From Nonomuraea soli (GTDB taxonomy: Bacteria > Actinomycetota > Actinomycetes > Streptosporangiales > Streptosporangiaceae), in NCBI RefSeq assembly GCF_013761175.1, contig NZ_JACDUR010000007.1, positions 62,001 through 126,000 of the forward strand: a stretch of 64,000 bases of DNA. Reading direction: 5' to 3'. The position numbers and the translations under genes are program-made. Numbering within the stretch: the stretch's first letter is position 1; each line of letters starts with the position of its first letter. The notes under the pieces are model-generated. The model saw only the letters and a list, made by a program, of their open reading frames with translations. It was not told the DNA's origin and made no database searches. This document shows positions 25,042 to 34,050 of the stretch, piece after piece.

Positions 25042-25713
25042 ATGACTGAGGCGCTCATCCTCGTGGTCGACGACGAGCCGAGCATCCGTGACCTGCTGTC
25101 GGCCAGCCTTCGCTACTCCGGCTTCGACGTGGTCACCGCCGCCGACGGGTACGAGGCCATCGAGGTCGCCGAACGCATGCAGCCCGACCTGGTCGTCCTC
25201 GACGTCATGCTGCCCGACCTCGACGGCTTCGAGGTGGCCAAGCGCCTGTCGAACCCGGTGGTCTTCCTCACCGCCCGCGACGGCACCGAGGACAAGCTGC
25301 TCGGGCTCGGCATCGGGGACGACTACGTCACCAAGCCCTTCAGCCTGGAGGAGGTCCAGGCCCGCATCCGCGCCGTGCTCCGCCGTACCAGGGGGGAGCT
25401 GGTGCCCGGCCAGCGGTTGCAGGTCGCCGACCTCGTGATCGACGAGGACGCGCACGAGGTGTGGCGGGCCGGCCGTCCGGTACGGCTGTCGCCGACGGAG
25501 TACAAGCTGCTGCACTACTTCATGACCAACGCCGGGCGGGTGGTGTCGAAGGCGCAGATCCTCGACCACGTCTGGAACTACGACTTCGGCGGCGACGCCG
25601 GCGTCGTCGAGTCGTACGTGTCATACCTGCGCCGCAAGGTCGACGACGTGGAACCCCGATTGATCCACACTTTGCGCAGCGTCGGTTACGTGCTGAGGGA
25701 GCCGCCAGCGTAG
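25042..25713 (+). CDS. Orphan OmpR-family response regulator with shortened receiver
   Basis: A 223-residue regulator nearly parallel in sequence to the one at 22920. Asp54 (VVLDVMLPDLDG), the acidic pair and the Lys of YVTKPFS are kept, and the winged helix is intact. Compared with its neighbour it lacks about five residues between helix 3 and strand 4 (KRLSNPVVFLTARD versus RRLRSIGSATPVVYLTARD) and one Gly before DDYVTKP. It has no kinase of its own: the gene after it encodes a GTPase. It may share the upstream kinase or act without phosphorylation. No strong Shine-Dalgarno is seen. Confidence 0.9.
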   Translation: MTEALILVVDDEPSIRDLLSASLRYSGFDVVTAADGYEAIEVAERMQPDLVVLDVMLPDLDGFEVAKRLSNPVVFLTARDGTEDKLLGLGIGDDYVTKPFSLEEVQARIRAVLRRTRGELVPGQRLQVADLVIDEDAHEVWRAGRPVRLSPTEYKLLHYFMTNAGRVVSKAQILDHVWNYDFGGDAGVVESYVSYLRRKVDDVEPRLIHTLRSVGYVLREPPA

Positions 25714-25723
25714 TTTTGGGGGT

Positions 25724-27478
25724 ATGGATCTGCTCGGTGCGTTGCAGGAGCTGCGCGGCCGCCTCGACCGCGAGTTGTTCCCGCTGGAGCTCGGCGACAC
25801 GGCGACCTCGCGGTCCCTGTCACGCGAGCTGACCGGGCAGCTCGACGACTACCTGCTGCCGCGGCTGCGCGCGATCGACGCGCCGCTGCTGGCCGTCGTC
25901 GGCGGATCCACAGGGGCGGGCAAGTCGACGCTCGTCAACTCCCTGGTGGGCGACGACGTCTGCGAGCCGGGCGTGCTCCGGCCCACCACCCTCTCGCCCA
26001 CCCTGGTCGTCAGCGCCTCCGACGAGGCCTGGTTCATGGCCCAGAACGTGCTGCCCGGCCTGCCGCGCAGCACCGGACGCTCCGAACCCGGCACCCTGCG
26101 CGTCACGGTCGCCTCCGCGCTCGCGCCCGGGCTCGCCCTGCTCGACGCGCCCGACATCGACTCCGTGGTCACCGCCAACCGCGAACTGGCCGCGCAACTG
26201 CTCGCCGCGGCCGACCTGTGGTTGTTCGTCACGACCGCCGCACGCTACGCCGACGAGGTGCCGTGGAGCTTCCTCCGTACGGCACGCGAACGATCCACCG
26301 CCCTCGCCGTCGTCCTCGACCGGGTGCCGTCCGAGGCGATCGAAGCCGTCTCCGCCGACCTGCGCCGCCTCCTGGAAGACAACGGCCTGGCCGGAACACC
26401 CCTGTTCACGGTGCCGGAAGCCGCCCTGCCCACCGAGAAGGCCAGGCTGCCGCGCGAGTCCGTCGAGCCGATCGTCGCCTGGCTCACCGGCCTGGCCGCC
26501 GACGCCGCGGAACGTGCGCGGATCGTCCGCCAGACCCTCTCCGGCGCGCTCGACAGCCTGTCGACCAGGGTGCCCGCGCTCGCCGACGCCGTCGAGCGGC
26601 AGCAGGACGGTTTCGAAGGGCTGCGCTCCATCGTCTCCGGCGCCTACGGGGGCGGCATGTCGGCCTTCGACGAAGGCCTGCGCGACGGCTCACTGCTGCG
26701 CGGCGAGGTGATGGCCCGCTGGCAGGACTTCATCGGCACCGGCGACCTCATGCGCTCCCTGGAGTCGAGGGTCGGATGGTTGCGCGACCGCATCGTCGGC
26801 GCCTTCACCGGCAGGCCCGCCGCCTCCGCCAAGCTGCGCGTCGCCCTGGAAAGCGGCGTCGTCACCCTCATCAGGGGCAGCGCCGACCAGGCCGCCGAGC
26901 GGGCGATCGAAGGCTGGTCGGCCGCACCCGGCGGGCCCGCCCTGCTCGACTCCGTCGGCGCCGTCGCCGCCTCCCGCCTCGGCCGCGCCTCACCCGACGT
27001 CGGCGAGCGCGCCGAGGCGCTCGTACGAGGGTGGCAGGACTACGTGCTGGAGCTCGTGCGCGAGGAGGGCGCCTCGCGGCGCACCACAGCCAGGGTCGCG
27101 TCGTTCGGCGTCAACGGGGCGGGGCTGCTGCTCATGCTGGCCGTCTTCGCCTCGACAGGGGGCCTGACCGGGATCGAGGTGGGGATCGCGGGCGGGACCA
27201 GCGTGTTGTCGCAGAAGCTGCTGGAGGCGGTCTTCGGCGACCAGGCCGTGCGCACGCTGACGGCCAAGGCTCGTGAGGACCTCAGGGAACGGGTGAGGGC
27301 ACTGCTCGACATGGAGGCGGCTCGCTACTACGCGCTGGTTGACGGGCTGGAGCCACCGCCAGGGGTGGCGCCGGCGCTGCGGGAGGCCGCCCGCGCCGTG
27401 CGCGACCACCGGGCCGAACTACCGCCAGGCGCCTCCGCCGTCACCGCCGAGCTGCCGCGTCCGGAGGAGGAGCGATGA
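25724..27478 (+). CDS. Dynamin-like GTPase, first of a tandem pair
   Basis: A 584-residue large GTPase. P-loop GGSTGAGKST at 60-69, switch Thr region RPTTLSPT, G3 LDAPDIDS; the G4 position reads LDRV instead of NKxD. A long helical middle follows, then a hydrophobic double segment near 462-505 (NGAGLLLMLAVFASTGGLTG) likely to insert into or lie on the membrane. The architecture matches bacterial dynamin-like proteins, which remodel membranes and in Streptomyces support sporulation septa as a DynA/DynB pair. TAGTTT seven bases before the ATG suggests a leaderless transcript. The next gene overlaps by 4 bp. Confidence 0.82.
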   Translation: MDLLGALQELRGRLDRELFPLELGDTATSRSLSRELTGQLDDYLLPRLRAIDAPLLAVVGGSTGAGKSTLVNSLVGDDVCEPGVLRPTTLSPTLVVSASDEAWFMAQNVLPGLPRSTGRSEPGTLRVTVASALAPGLALLDAPDIDSVVTANRELAAQLLAAADLWLFVTTAARYADEVPWSFLRTARERSTALAVVLDRVPSEAIEAVSADLRRLLEDNGLAGTPLFTVPEAALPTEKARLPRESVEPIVAWLTGLAADAAERARIVRQTLSGALDSLSTRVPALADAVERQQDGFEGLRSIVSGAYGGGMSAFDEGLRDGSLLRGEVMARWQDFIGTGDLMRSLESRVGWLRDRIVGAFTGRPAASAKLRVALESGVVTLIRGSADQAAERAIEGWSAAPGGPALLDSVGAVAASRLGRASPDVGERAEALVRGWQDYVLELVREEGASRRTTARVASFGVNGAGLLLMLAVFASTGGLTGIEVGIAGGTSVLSQKLLEAVFGDQAVRTLTAKAREDLRERVRALLDMEAARYYALVDGLEPPPGVAPALREAARAVRDHRAELPPGASAVTAELPRPEEER

Positions 27479-29217
27479 AACTCCTGCGGCGCAAGGACGG
27501 CCCCTCGCTCGACGACCGGCTGACCGCACTGGCGCAGGCCGCCGGCCTCGCCGACGGGCGGCTGCCCGCGACGGCCGTCTCCGGCGCGCTCGCCGTGACC
27601 GACCGGGCCGGCGTACGGCGCAGCCTGTCGGTCGACCACACCGTGGCTGCCCTCGCGGGAGCCACAGGAAGCGGCAAATCGTCGCTGTTCAACGTGCTCT
27701 CCGGCACCGAACTCGCCCAGGTCGGCGTCCGCCGCCCCACCACCTCCTCCGCCCAGGCCGCGCTGTGGGACGGGCAGGGATCCGGGCCGCTGCTCGACTG
27801 GCTGGCCGTACCCACCCGCCACGAGGTCACCGGCGACGGGCTCGACGGGCTCATCCTGCTCGACCTGCCCGACCACGACTCGATCGAGCTGTCGCACCGG
27901 ATGGAGGTGGACCGGCTCGTCGAGCTGGTCGACCTGCTGGTGTGGGTGGTGGATCCGCAGAAGTACGCCGACGCCGCTGTGCACTCGCGCTACCTGCGGC
28001 CGCTGGCGCGGCACCGCGACGTGATGGTGGTGGTGCTCAACCAGGTCGACCGGCTTCCGCCTGACGCGGTCGAACGGTGCCTGGCCGACCTGCGGCGCCT
28101 GCTCGCCGACGACGGGCTGGAGGGGGTGCCGGTGCTCGGCGTCTCGGCCCGCACCGGGGCCGGGCTCGGCGAGCTCCGCACCTTGCTCGCCGACCGTACG
28201 GGGCGGCGTCGCGCCTGGTCGGAGCGCCTGGCCGCCGACACGGTCACCGCGGCCGACGCCCTCGCCGCCTCCGCCCACACCCTCGCCCCGGTGACGTCCC
28301 CCGGGCAGGCGAGGGGCGGAGGCGCCATCGAGAGGGGTGCCGCCCAGGAGGCCCGCGCCGGGGCGAGCTCTTCGCCGCTGCCCCTGCCCCCGGGCGCCGG
28401 TGCGGCGAGCAGTCGGGCGGTGGAGACCGGCGCGAAGCGGATGGCGGTGGGCGACAAGCGCACGGCCGGGCTCGACAAGCGGCTCACCCGTGCCCTGTCC
28501 GAGGCCGCCGGGGTGCCGCTCGTCGTCAACGCCGTGGCCAAGGCGCACACGCACCGGGCCATCGCCGCCACCGGCTGGCCCGTCACGCGGTGGTTGCGCC
28601 GCTTCCGTCCCGATCCGCTTCGGCGGTTGCGGGTCGAGGGTCCCGGCCGCAGCTCGATCCCGGCCGCCACCGCCGTACAGACCGCGCAGGTCGACACCGC
28701 GATCCGCGACGTCGCGGGCCAGGCGGGCGAGGGACTGCCCGCGGCCTGGGCCGCGGCCGTACGGCGGGCCGCGGCGGCCAGGTCGGGCGAGTTGCCCGCC
28801 GCCCTCGACAAGGTGGTGGGCAGGACCTCCGTCGAGGCCGCGCGCCGACCCCGCTGGTGGAAGGCGGTGGGCCTGCTGCAGTGGCTGATCTTCGCGACCA
28901 TGGTGGCGGGCGCGGTGTGGCTGGGCGTGCTGTTCGCCATGGGCTACCTGCAGCTGCCCGAGCCGCCCACGCCGACCGTGGGCGAGTTGCCCTGGCCGAC
29001 GGTCCTGCTGCTCGGCGGCGCCGTCGCGGGGCTGCTGGTCGCCCTGCTGTCGCGGCTGGCCGCCTGGCTCGGCGGGAGACGGCGCGCGAGCCGGGCGGCC
29101 AGGTCGCTGCAGGCCGCGGTCGGTGAGGTGTCCGCGGCCTACGTGCTCGAACCTGTCGCGGAGGAGCTGGCGCGCTTCGGCGCCTTCGAGGAGGCCCTGA
29201 AGACGGCCCGCGGCTAG
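27475..29217 (+). CDS. Dynamin-like/YfjP-type GTPase, second of a tandem pair
   Basis: A 580-residue GTPase with P-loop GATGSGKSS (62-70), G3 LDLPDHDS and a proper G4 NQVD, so it keeps a base-specific GTP pocket that its partner lacks. A low-complexity Ala/Ser/Gly/Pro insert lies around 275-325, and two membrane helices at about 466-490 and 505-525. It overlaps the first GTPase by ATGA, so the two are made together and probably form a heteromeric membrane-remodelling complex. Its TAG stop lies within CTAG that is also the stop of the convergent gene. Confidence 0.82.
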   Translation: MKLLRRKDGPSLDDRLTALAQAAGLADGRLPATAVSGALAVTDRAGVRRSLSVDHTVAALAGATGSGKSSLFNVLSGTELAQVGVRRPTTSSAQAALWDGQGSGPLLDWLAVPTRHEVTGDGLDGLILLDLPDHDSIELSHRMEVDRLVELVDLLVWVVDPQKYADAAVHSRYLRPLARHRDVMVVVLNQVDRLPPDAVERCLADLRRLLADDGLEGVPVLGVSARTGAGLGELRTLLADRTGRRRAWSERLAADTVTAADALAASAHTLAPVTSPGQARGGGAIERGAAQEARAGASSSPLPLPPGAGAASSRAVETGAKRMAVGDKRTAGLDKRLTRALSEAAGVPLVVNAVAKAHTHRAIAATGWPVTRWLRRFRPDPLRRLRVEGPGRSSIPAATAVQTAQVDTAIRDVAGQAGEGLPAAWAAAVRRAAAARSGELPAALDKVVGRTSVEAARRPRWWKAVGLLQWLIFATMVAGAVWLGVLFAMGYLQLPEPPTPTVGELPWPTVLLLGGAVAGLLVALLSRLAAWLGGRRRASRAARSLQAAVGEVSAAYVLEPVAEELARFGAFEEALKTARG

Positions 29218-31043
29218 GGGCAGGTGTGGGCGAACGTCACGGGCTCGGTCACCTTGGCGTACGGCCGGTCGATCTCCAGGTACCAGGAGCCGGACTCGCT
29301 CCGGTACGACTTCCAGCGGTATTCGATCGTCGTGTAGGCGCCATGGTCGGGTGTCAGCCGCTGCCACGGCTCGGCGCTCCAGCGGCCTGCGGTGGCGTCG
29401 CTGGAGCGCAGCCACCGGTAGCGGGTCGGGGCCGCCCGGTTGGTGTGGAATCGCGCCGACAGCGTGTACTCCACGGGCTTGCGACCGCAGTCGGGCCAGC
29501 CGCCGCCGGTCTTCGTCGCGCGGACGGAGGCGATGGTGGAGTTCCAGCAGTCGTGCACGAAGTCGACCGTCGCCGAGTCCTTGGCGGCGGCCGGTTCCAC
29601 GATGTGCAGCCGGTAGCCGTTGCTCGACGAGCCGGGTTCGGCGACGACGGAGACGGTGGCCGCGCCGTTGACGCTCACCTCGTGGGTCTTGTCGTCGAGA
29701 ACCTTGCCGTCGCGGGTGCGCCACTGGTAGCGGACCGTACGGCCACGGGCGGCGATCTCGGCGCTCATCCGGATCCGCTTGCCGGCGTCGGTGGTGCAGT
29801 CGCCCTCGTAGTTCTGCGGGGAGATCGCCATCCCGGTGGCGACGGCGTCGTAGCAGGTGACCTGCCTGGTCATGGACGAGCGTGGCCGGTTGTGGTCGAG
29901 GACCTGGAGTTCGACGGTGACGTCGGTGGTCCGGTCGACGCTCAGGGGGCCGACGGTGGCGGTACGCCTGCCGGGTTCGCCGAAGGCGGCGGTCTGGGCG
30001 GGGCGCGCCTCGCCGTTGACGAGCCAGCGGTAGGTGACGGTGGCGGCCCGGTCCGAGACGAGGTCGGCGTAGGCGGTGATGCCGCCGACCGGGCAGAGGT
30101 TGGCGTCGCCGCCGGGTGTCCACAAGCTTGTGGACACCTGGATCACGGCACCGGGCGTGGGGGATGACGTGGGCGTCGGTGACGTGGTGGGTGACGTGGT
30201 GGGTGACGTGGTGGGTGACGTGGTGGGTGACGTGGTGGGCGACGCCGTCGGGCTCGCTGAGGGTGTCGGGCTGCCGGAAGGTGTCGGCGTGGGCGTCGGG
30301 GATGGTGTGTGCGTGGGGCCGCAGGTCACCGCGTAGCCGGCGCGGCGGGAATCCTGCCCGGAGCCCACGATGTCGATGGCCTTCCAGCCGCTCCGCGACG
30401 TTTCCACCGTCATCGGGAGCGTGACGGTGCGCACCCGTGGCCCTCCTGACGGGAAGTCCAGGTAGCGCACGCCGCTCTCGCCGTACGAGCTGTCGACCCA
30501 CCGGTAGGCGACCCGCGCGGGAGTGCGGGAGACCTGGAGGGTGCCGGTGAAGGTCAGCGTGACCGGGCAGGCCGTGCCGCCGTGGCTCACCTGGACGTCG
30601 GCCGAGGCCACGACGGGACCGGCGGTGTCGGCGGGCAGCGGGTTGGCGGTGGTGTACACGACGGGCGCTCCCTCGCACGCCACGGTGAAGCGTGCCTTGG
30701 CCGACAGGCCCTTGCGCCCGGCGATCTGGACGGCCTGCCAGCCAGAGGTGGAGCTCTCGAACGTGCGCCGGTCTCTGACCACGGCCTTGCCCGAGGCTCC
30801 CGGACGCACGGTCCTGAGGGCACTCCTGCTCCCGTCCTCCCGCACCCAGCGGTAACGTACGGTGCCGCGCGCGGCGACGGTCGCCGAGAAGCCCACGGTG
30901 ACGGGGCAGGCGCCGGCGTAGCGGGCGGGGGTGGCCCTGACCTTCGCCACGGCGGGTTGGGCGGGCGCGGCCGACGCCGGGGGCGGGGCGGCCAGCAGCC
31001 CGCCGAGGAGCATGGCGCTCAGCAGCAACGCTGTCCTCTTCAC
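29214..31043 (-). CDS. Secreted multi-domain Ig-like protein with Ser/Pro/Thr linker
   Basis: A 609-residue exported protein. A signal peptide (KRTALLLSAMLLGGLLAAPP to ASAAPA) is followed by two Ig-like domains of about 110 residues, a Ser/Pro/Thr linker built on SPTT repeats, then two or three more Ig-like domains. Each has a Cys pair (ACPVTVGFS...VACEG; ACPVTLTFT...VTCG) and a YRWV/YRWL strand typical of Ig or PKD-like folds. It was started at GTG 31043 because AAGGAA precedes it at suitable distance. Likely a cell-surface adhesion or wall-associated protein. It lies downstream of the NarL-type two-component genes on the same strand. Confidence 0.75.
   Translation of the reverse strand: MKRTALLLSAMLLGGLLAAPPPASAAPAQPAVAKVRATPARYAGACPVTVGFSATVAARGTVRYRWVREDGSRSALRTVRPGASGKAVVRDRRTFESSTSGWQAVQIAGRKGLSAKARFTVACEGAPVVYTTANPLPADTAGPVVASADVQVSHGGTACPVTLTFTGTLQVSRTPARVAYRWVDSSYGESGVRYLDFPSGGPRVRTVTLPMTVETSRSGWKAIDIVGSGQDSRRAGYAVTCGPTHTPSPTPTPTPSGSPTPSASPTASPTTSPTTSPTTSPTTSPTTSPTPTSSPTPGAVIQVSTSLWTPGGDANLCPVGGITAYADLVSDRAATVTYRWLVNGEARPAQTAAFGEPGRRTATVGPLSVDRTTDVTVELQVLDHNRPRSSMTRQVTCYDAVATGMAISPQNYEGDCTTDAGKRIRMSAEIAARGRTVRYQWRTRDGKVLDDKTHEVSVNGAATVSVVAEPGSSSNGYRLHIVEPAAAKDSATVDFVHDCWNSTIASVRATKTGGGWPDCGRKPVEYTLSARFHTNRAAPTRYRWLRSSDATAGRWSAEPWQRLTPDHGAYTTIEYRWKSYRSESGSWYLEIDRPYAKVTEPVTFAHTCP
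30181..30240. repeat. Five 12-bp tandem repeats encoding an SPTT linker
   Basis: GACGTGGTGGGT repeated five times head to tail (the last unit ends GGGC). On the minus strand it encodes the Ser/Pro/Thr linker of the secreted Ig-like protein. Such repeats gain and lose units by slippage. Confidence 0.9.
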
Positions 31044-31160
31044 GGGGTGTTCCTTCTGGTAGGCGATGATCGGGACACCCACGATCGGGGCAGCGGGTCC
31101 CGGGTCACCAGGGCACGCTGACCCGTTCGATGTCCCGTGCCACCAGGGACAGCCGGGGGC

Positions 31161-31820
31161 TCAGCGCCTGCCGAGGCCGGCTTCGCGCGCCTGGACGATC
31201 GCCTGGGCCCGGTCGTTGACCTGCAGCTTGGCGAAGACGTTGGACACGTTGTTGCGCACGGTCTTGGGCGACAGGAACAGCCGCTCGGCGATCTCGGAGT
31301 TGCTCAGCCCGGCGGCGATCAGCTCCAGGACCTCGCGTTCGCGCGGGGTCAGCTGCGGGAACGGCTCGGCCCGCGTGAGGCCGCCGTGGGCCAGGCGGGA
31401 GAAGTAGCCGCTGACGCGGGTCGCGAGGGCCTGACCGAAGATGATCTCGCCGCCGGCGACGGCGGTGATGGCGCGCAGGATCTCGGTCTGGTCGGCGCCC
31501 TTGAGCAGGTAGCCGCGGGCGCCGGCGCGCATGGCGGCGAGCACGGTGTCGTCGTCCTCGTGCATGCTGAGGACGAGGACGCCGGTGTCGGGGGCGTCGG
31601 CCAGGATGCGTTCGGTCGCGCTGAGGCCGTCGAGGCCGGGCATCTGCAGGTCGAGCACGACCACGTCGGGGCGCAGGTCGAGTGCCCTGGCGACGGCTTC
31701 GTGGCCGTCCGCGGCGGTGCCGACGACGTCGACCTGGCCGGTGGAGGAGAGCATCAGGCGCAGGCCGTCGCGGTAGACGGGGTGATCGTCGGCCAGCAGC
31801 ACCCTGGGGACGCCGCTCAT
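31161..31820 (-). CDS. NarL/FixJ-family response regulator
   Basis: A 219-residue regulator: Asp57 in VVVLDLQMPGLDG, conserved Ser (LVLSMHEDDD) and Lys (YLLKGADQTE), then a LuxR-type helix-turn-helix (LTPREREVLELIAAGLSNSE to KTVRNNVSNVFAKLQ). Immediately downstream of the kinase at 31855-33873 on the same strand (34-bp gap), so they form a pair. A strong palindrome upstream of the kinase (33927-33952) is the probable target and would control the divergent genes at 34051-35015. Confidence 0.93.
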   Translation of the reverse strand: MSGVPRVLLADDHPVYRDGLRLMLSSTGQVDVVGTAADGHEAVARALDLRPDVVVLDLQMPGLDGLSATERILADAPDTGVLVLSMHEDDDTVLAAMRAGARGYLLKGADQTEILRAITAVAGGEIIFGQALATRVSGYFSRLAHGGLTRAEPFPQLTPREREVLELIAAGLSNSEIAERLFLSPKTVRNNVSNVFAKLQVNDRAQAIVQAREAGLGRR

Positions 31821-31854
31821 CGCGCCACCCCCAGCGGCACGGGCCCTCGCGTGC

Positions 31855-33873
31855 TCATACCGTCACCCCCAGCGGGAGCGTGGCGTGCACGCGGGTGCCG
31901 CCGTCGGCGCGGCGCGCGATGACGCAGTCGCCGCCCAGCTCGCGTGCCCGCTCGCGCATCGCGATCAGCCCCACGCCCGGCGCCGACCCCGGCGTGATGC
32001 CGCGGCCGTCGTCGATCACCTCGACCTCCAGCCTCATGCCCGTCATGGCGAGGTGTACCTCGCACGTCGAGGCGTTCGCGTGCCTGACGACGTTCACCAG
32101 AGCCTCGCACACGATCCGGTAGGCGGCGACCTCGGCCGCCGCGGGCAGCCCCGCCGCCTCTCCGCGCGCGTGGACCCGCACCTCCAGCCCTCCGTCGCCG
32201 AACCTGGCGGCCTCCTGGCGCACGGCCTCGACGAGTCCCCAGCGGTCGAGCGCGGGCGGGCGCAGGTCGTGCACGAGCCGGCGCACGTCGTCGATGACCG
32301 ACCCCAGGTCGGAGCGGACCTGGCCGAGCACGTCCCGGGCGGTGGCGGGGTCGCGGCCGAGCAGGTTGGAGGCGGCTTCGACCTTCAGCGCGGCGGCGGC
32401 GAGCGAGGGGCCGAGGCCGTCGTGCAGGTCGCGCCGCAGCCTGCGCCGCTCCTCGGCGACGCCCGAGACGAGCCTGGTCCTGCTGGACTGCAGTTCCTCG
32501 GTGAGCGCGATCGCCCTGACGGCCGCCGCGGTCTGCCGTACGACGTCGGCCAGGAGCCGCTGGTCGGCCTCGGCGAGCCGGCCGCGCGGCACCAGCGACA
32601 GCCTGCCGATGGACTCGCCGCGGTAGGTGATGGGCAGCACGACGGCGTCGTCGCGCGGGACCCCGCACTCGGCGGCCAGCGTGGTCCCGTCGGCGGTGTC
32701 CAGCTCGACCCTGGCGTACGACGAGCCGTAGGCGAGGGAGACGGCGCGCGCCGTCTCGTGCAGGGGCCCGTCGGGGCTGGTGGCCTCCTCCAGCCGCCTG
32801 GCCAGCGCCGACACCACCTCGTACGGCTCGGCGCGGCCGGTCACCACCCGGTTGACCCATCGCCTGGCCCGCTCCCGCACCGGCGTGTAGATCACGGCGA
32901 CCGCCACGGCGGCGAGCACGGCGGCGGCCGGTTCGTCGATGAGGGCGCCGAGCACCACGAAGATGGGCACGTCGATGGCGACGACCACGAGGGCCAGCCC
33001 GCCGTACAGGAGGGTCCAGCCGAGCAGCGGGTCGATGTCGTAGAGCCGGTAGCGCCCCACCGCGATGAGGACGGCGGCGGCGATGGCCGCCAGCGACAGC
33101 ACGAAGGTCAGGTCCTGCGGCAGCCCGTCCCAGGCCAGCGGGAGCAGGATGAGCAGGCCGTTGATCACCGCGGCCAGCGCCATCCACCGCAGCTGGGCGC
33201 GCAGCACTCCGGTGGATCCGCGGAAGCGGCTGACGAACGCCACGACCGGCAGGGCCGTACCGGCGGCCAGGAGCACGGGTACGGCGGGCATCACGCCCAG
33301 CCACAGCGAGTCGGGCAGGTCGGGCAGGGGCAGGTCGACGCCGGGCCAGGCGGTGCCCTGTTCGGACAGCAGCCGCCACGGCATGGTCATGAAGACGGCG
33401 ACGCTCAGCCCCGCGGCGGCCAGCGTCAGCCCGGCGGGGACGCGCCAGCCTCGGCCGGGCAGCCTGCCGTCGGGGAAGTAGAGCAGGACCAGGGGCGTGA
33501 CCAGGTTGAGCAGCGGTCCGAGCCGCGCGCCGACGAACAGCGCGGCGGCGGTCAGCGGGAGGGTGCCGCCGTGCGCCTCCAGCGACCACACGGCGTAGGC
33601 GGCGCCCAGGCCGTTGGCCGCGGCGACGGCGCCGCTGCCGAGCAGGAGCCAGGTCATCAGGTGGCGTGGCAGGCGGGTCGACAGCACGTATCCGGCGGCC
33701 GCCAGCGCGAGGGCGGGCACCGTGGACGACCAGATCGCCCAGTCGAGCGGCTCCGGCCGGGCGGTGGCGCCGGAGGAGAGGTCGAGCCAGGTGGAGGTCA
33801 GCGCGGTGACGACCGTGAGCACCGCCACGACGGTGGCGGGCCCGGTGTGGGGGCGCGGAGGGGACCGGAACAC
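31855..33873 (-). CDS. Large sensor histidine kinase with multi-span sensor and GAF-like domain
   Basis: A 672-residue kinase: about ten membrane segments in the first 330 residues, including the VLLYFPDGRLPGRGWR motif common in actinobacterial NarL-type kinases, a GAF-like domain (about 355-455), HisKA_3 with His484 (RRDLHDGLGPSLAAAALKVE) and HATPase_c with N-box EALVNVVRHANAS and G2 GVGLIAMRERAREL. The GTG at 33873 is chosen because upstream codons lie in the palindromic intergenic region. Signal unknown. Confidence 0.88.
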   Translation of the reverse strand: MFRSPPRPHTGPATVVAVLTVVTALTSTWLDLSSGATARPEPLDWAIWSSTVPALALAAAGYVLSTRLPRHLMTWLLLGSGAVAAANGLGAAYAVWSLEAHGGTLPLTAAALFVGARLGPLLNLVTPLVLLYFPDGRLPGRGWRVPAGLTLAAAGLSVAVFMTMPWRLLSEQGTAWPGVDLPLPDLPDSLWLGVMPAVPVLLAAGTALPVVAFVSRFRGSTGVLRAQLRWMALAAVINGLLILLPLAWDGLPQDLTFVLSLAAIAAAVLIAVGRYRLYDIDPLLGWTLLYGGLALVVVAIDVPIFVVLGALIDEPAAAVLAAVAVAVIYTPVRERARRWVNRVVTGRAEPYEVVSALARRLEEATSPDGPLHETARAVSLAYGSSYARVELDTADGTTLAAECGVPRDDAVVLPITYRGESIGRLSLVPRGRLAEADQRLLADVVRQTAAAVRAIALTEELQSSRTRLVSGVAEERRRLRRDLHDGLGPSLAAAALKVEAASNLLGRDPATARDVLGQVRSDLGSVIDDVRRLVHDLRPPALDRWGLVEAVRQEAARFGDGGLEVRVHARGEAAGLPAAAEVAAYRIVCEALVNVVRHANASTCEVHLAMTGMRLEVEVIDDGRGITPGSAPGVGLIAMRERARELGGDCVIARRADGGTRVHATLPLGVTV

Positions 33874-33926
33874 GGCTCCAGGGTGACATGTCCGGCTTGT
33901 TGTTGCAGGTGACCGGTATCCCGATC

Positions 33927-33952
33927 GCACCCGGGACACCTGTCCCGGGTGC
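33927..33952. promoter_or_regulatory. 26-bp perfect palindrome with GGGACA-CC-TGTCCC core
   Basis: Thirteen-base arms (GCACCCGGGACAC / GTGTCCCGGGTGC type, with centre CC) meet between the minus-strand kinase and the plus-strand membrane gene at 34051. The core GGACA-N2-TGTCC is shared with 12591-12604 beside the other NarL-type operon. Best explained as the binding site of the response regulator at 31161-31820; a shared hairpin terminator is unlikely in a divergent gap. Confidence 0.7.
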
Positions 33953-34050
33953 CAGGGACCTCGCCGAGCCCGGCCCGTGGCGGCGCTCCCTGGCGGCCCG
34001 GGACCCGTGGCGGAGACCGTGGACGCGCACTCTCGACGAAGGAGACATTC

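Noticed and set aside
30181..30240. Tandem repeat as a possible CRISPR array
   Set aside because: Units are 12 bp without spacers and encode an SPTT protein linker; no cas genes nearby.
27328..30678. 1116-codon open frame on the minus strand, and similar long antisense frames (for example 270-1763 and 17486-20020)
   Set aside because: They are antisense to well-supported genes, rich in Arg/His/Gln/Pro/Gly with no recognisable domain. In GC-rich DNA such frames arise from third-position GC bias.
31826..31875. Repeated CACCCCCAGCGG (31826 and 31864) between kinase and regulator genes
   Set aside because: Two 12-bp copies in GC-rich DNA, one within the kinase 3' coding end; no other sign of mobile or regulatory function.
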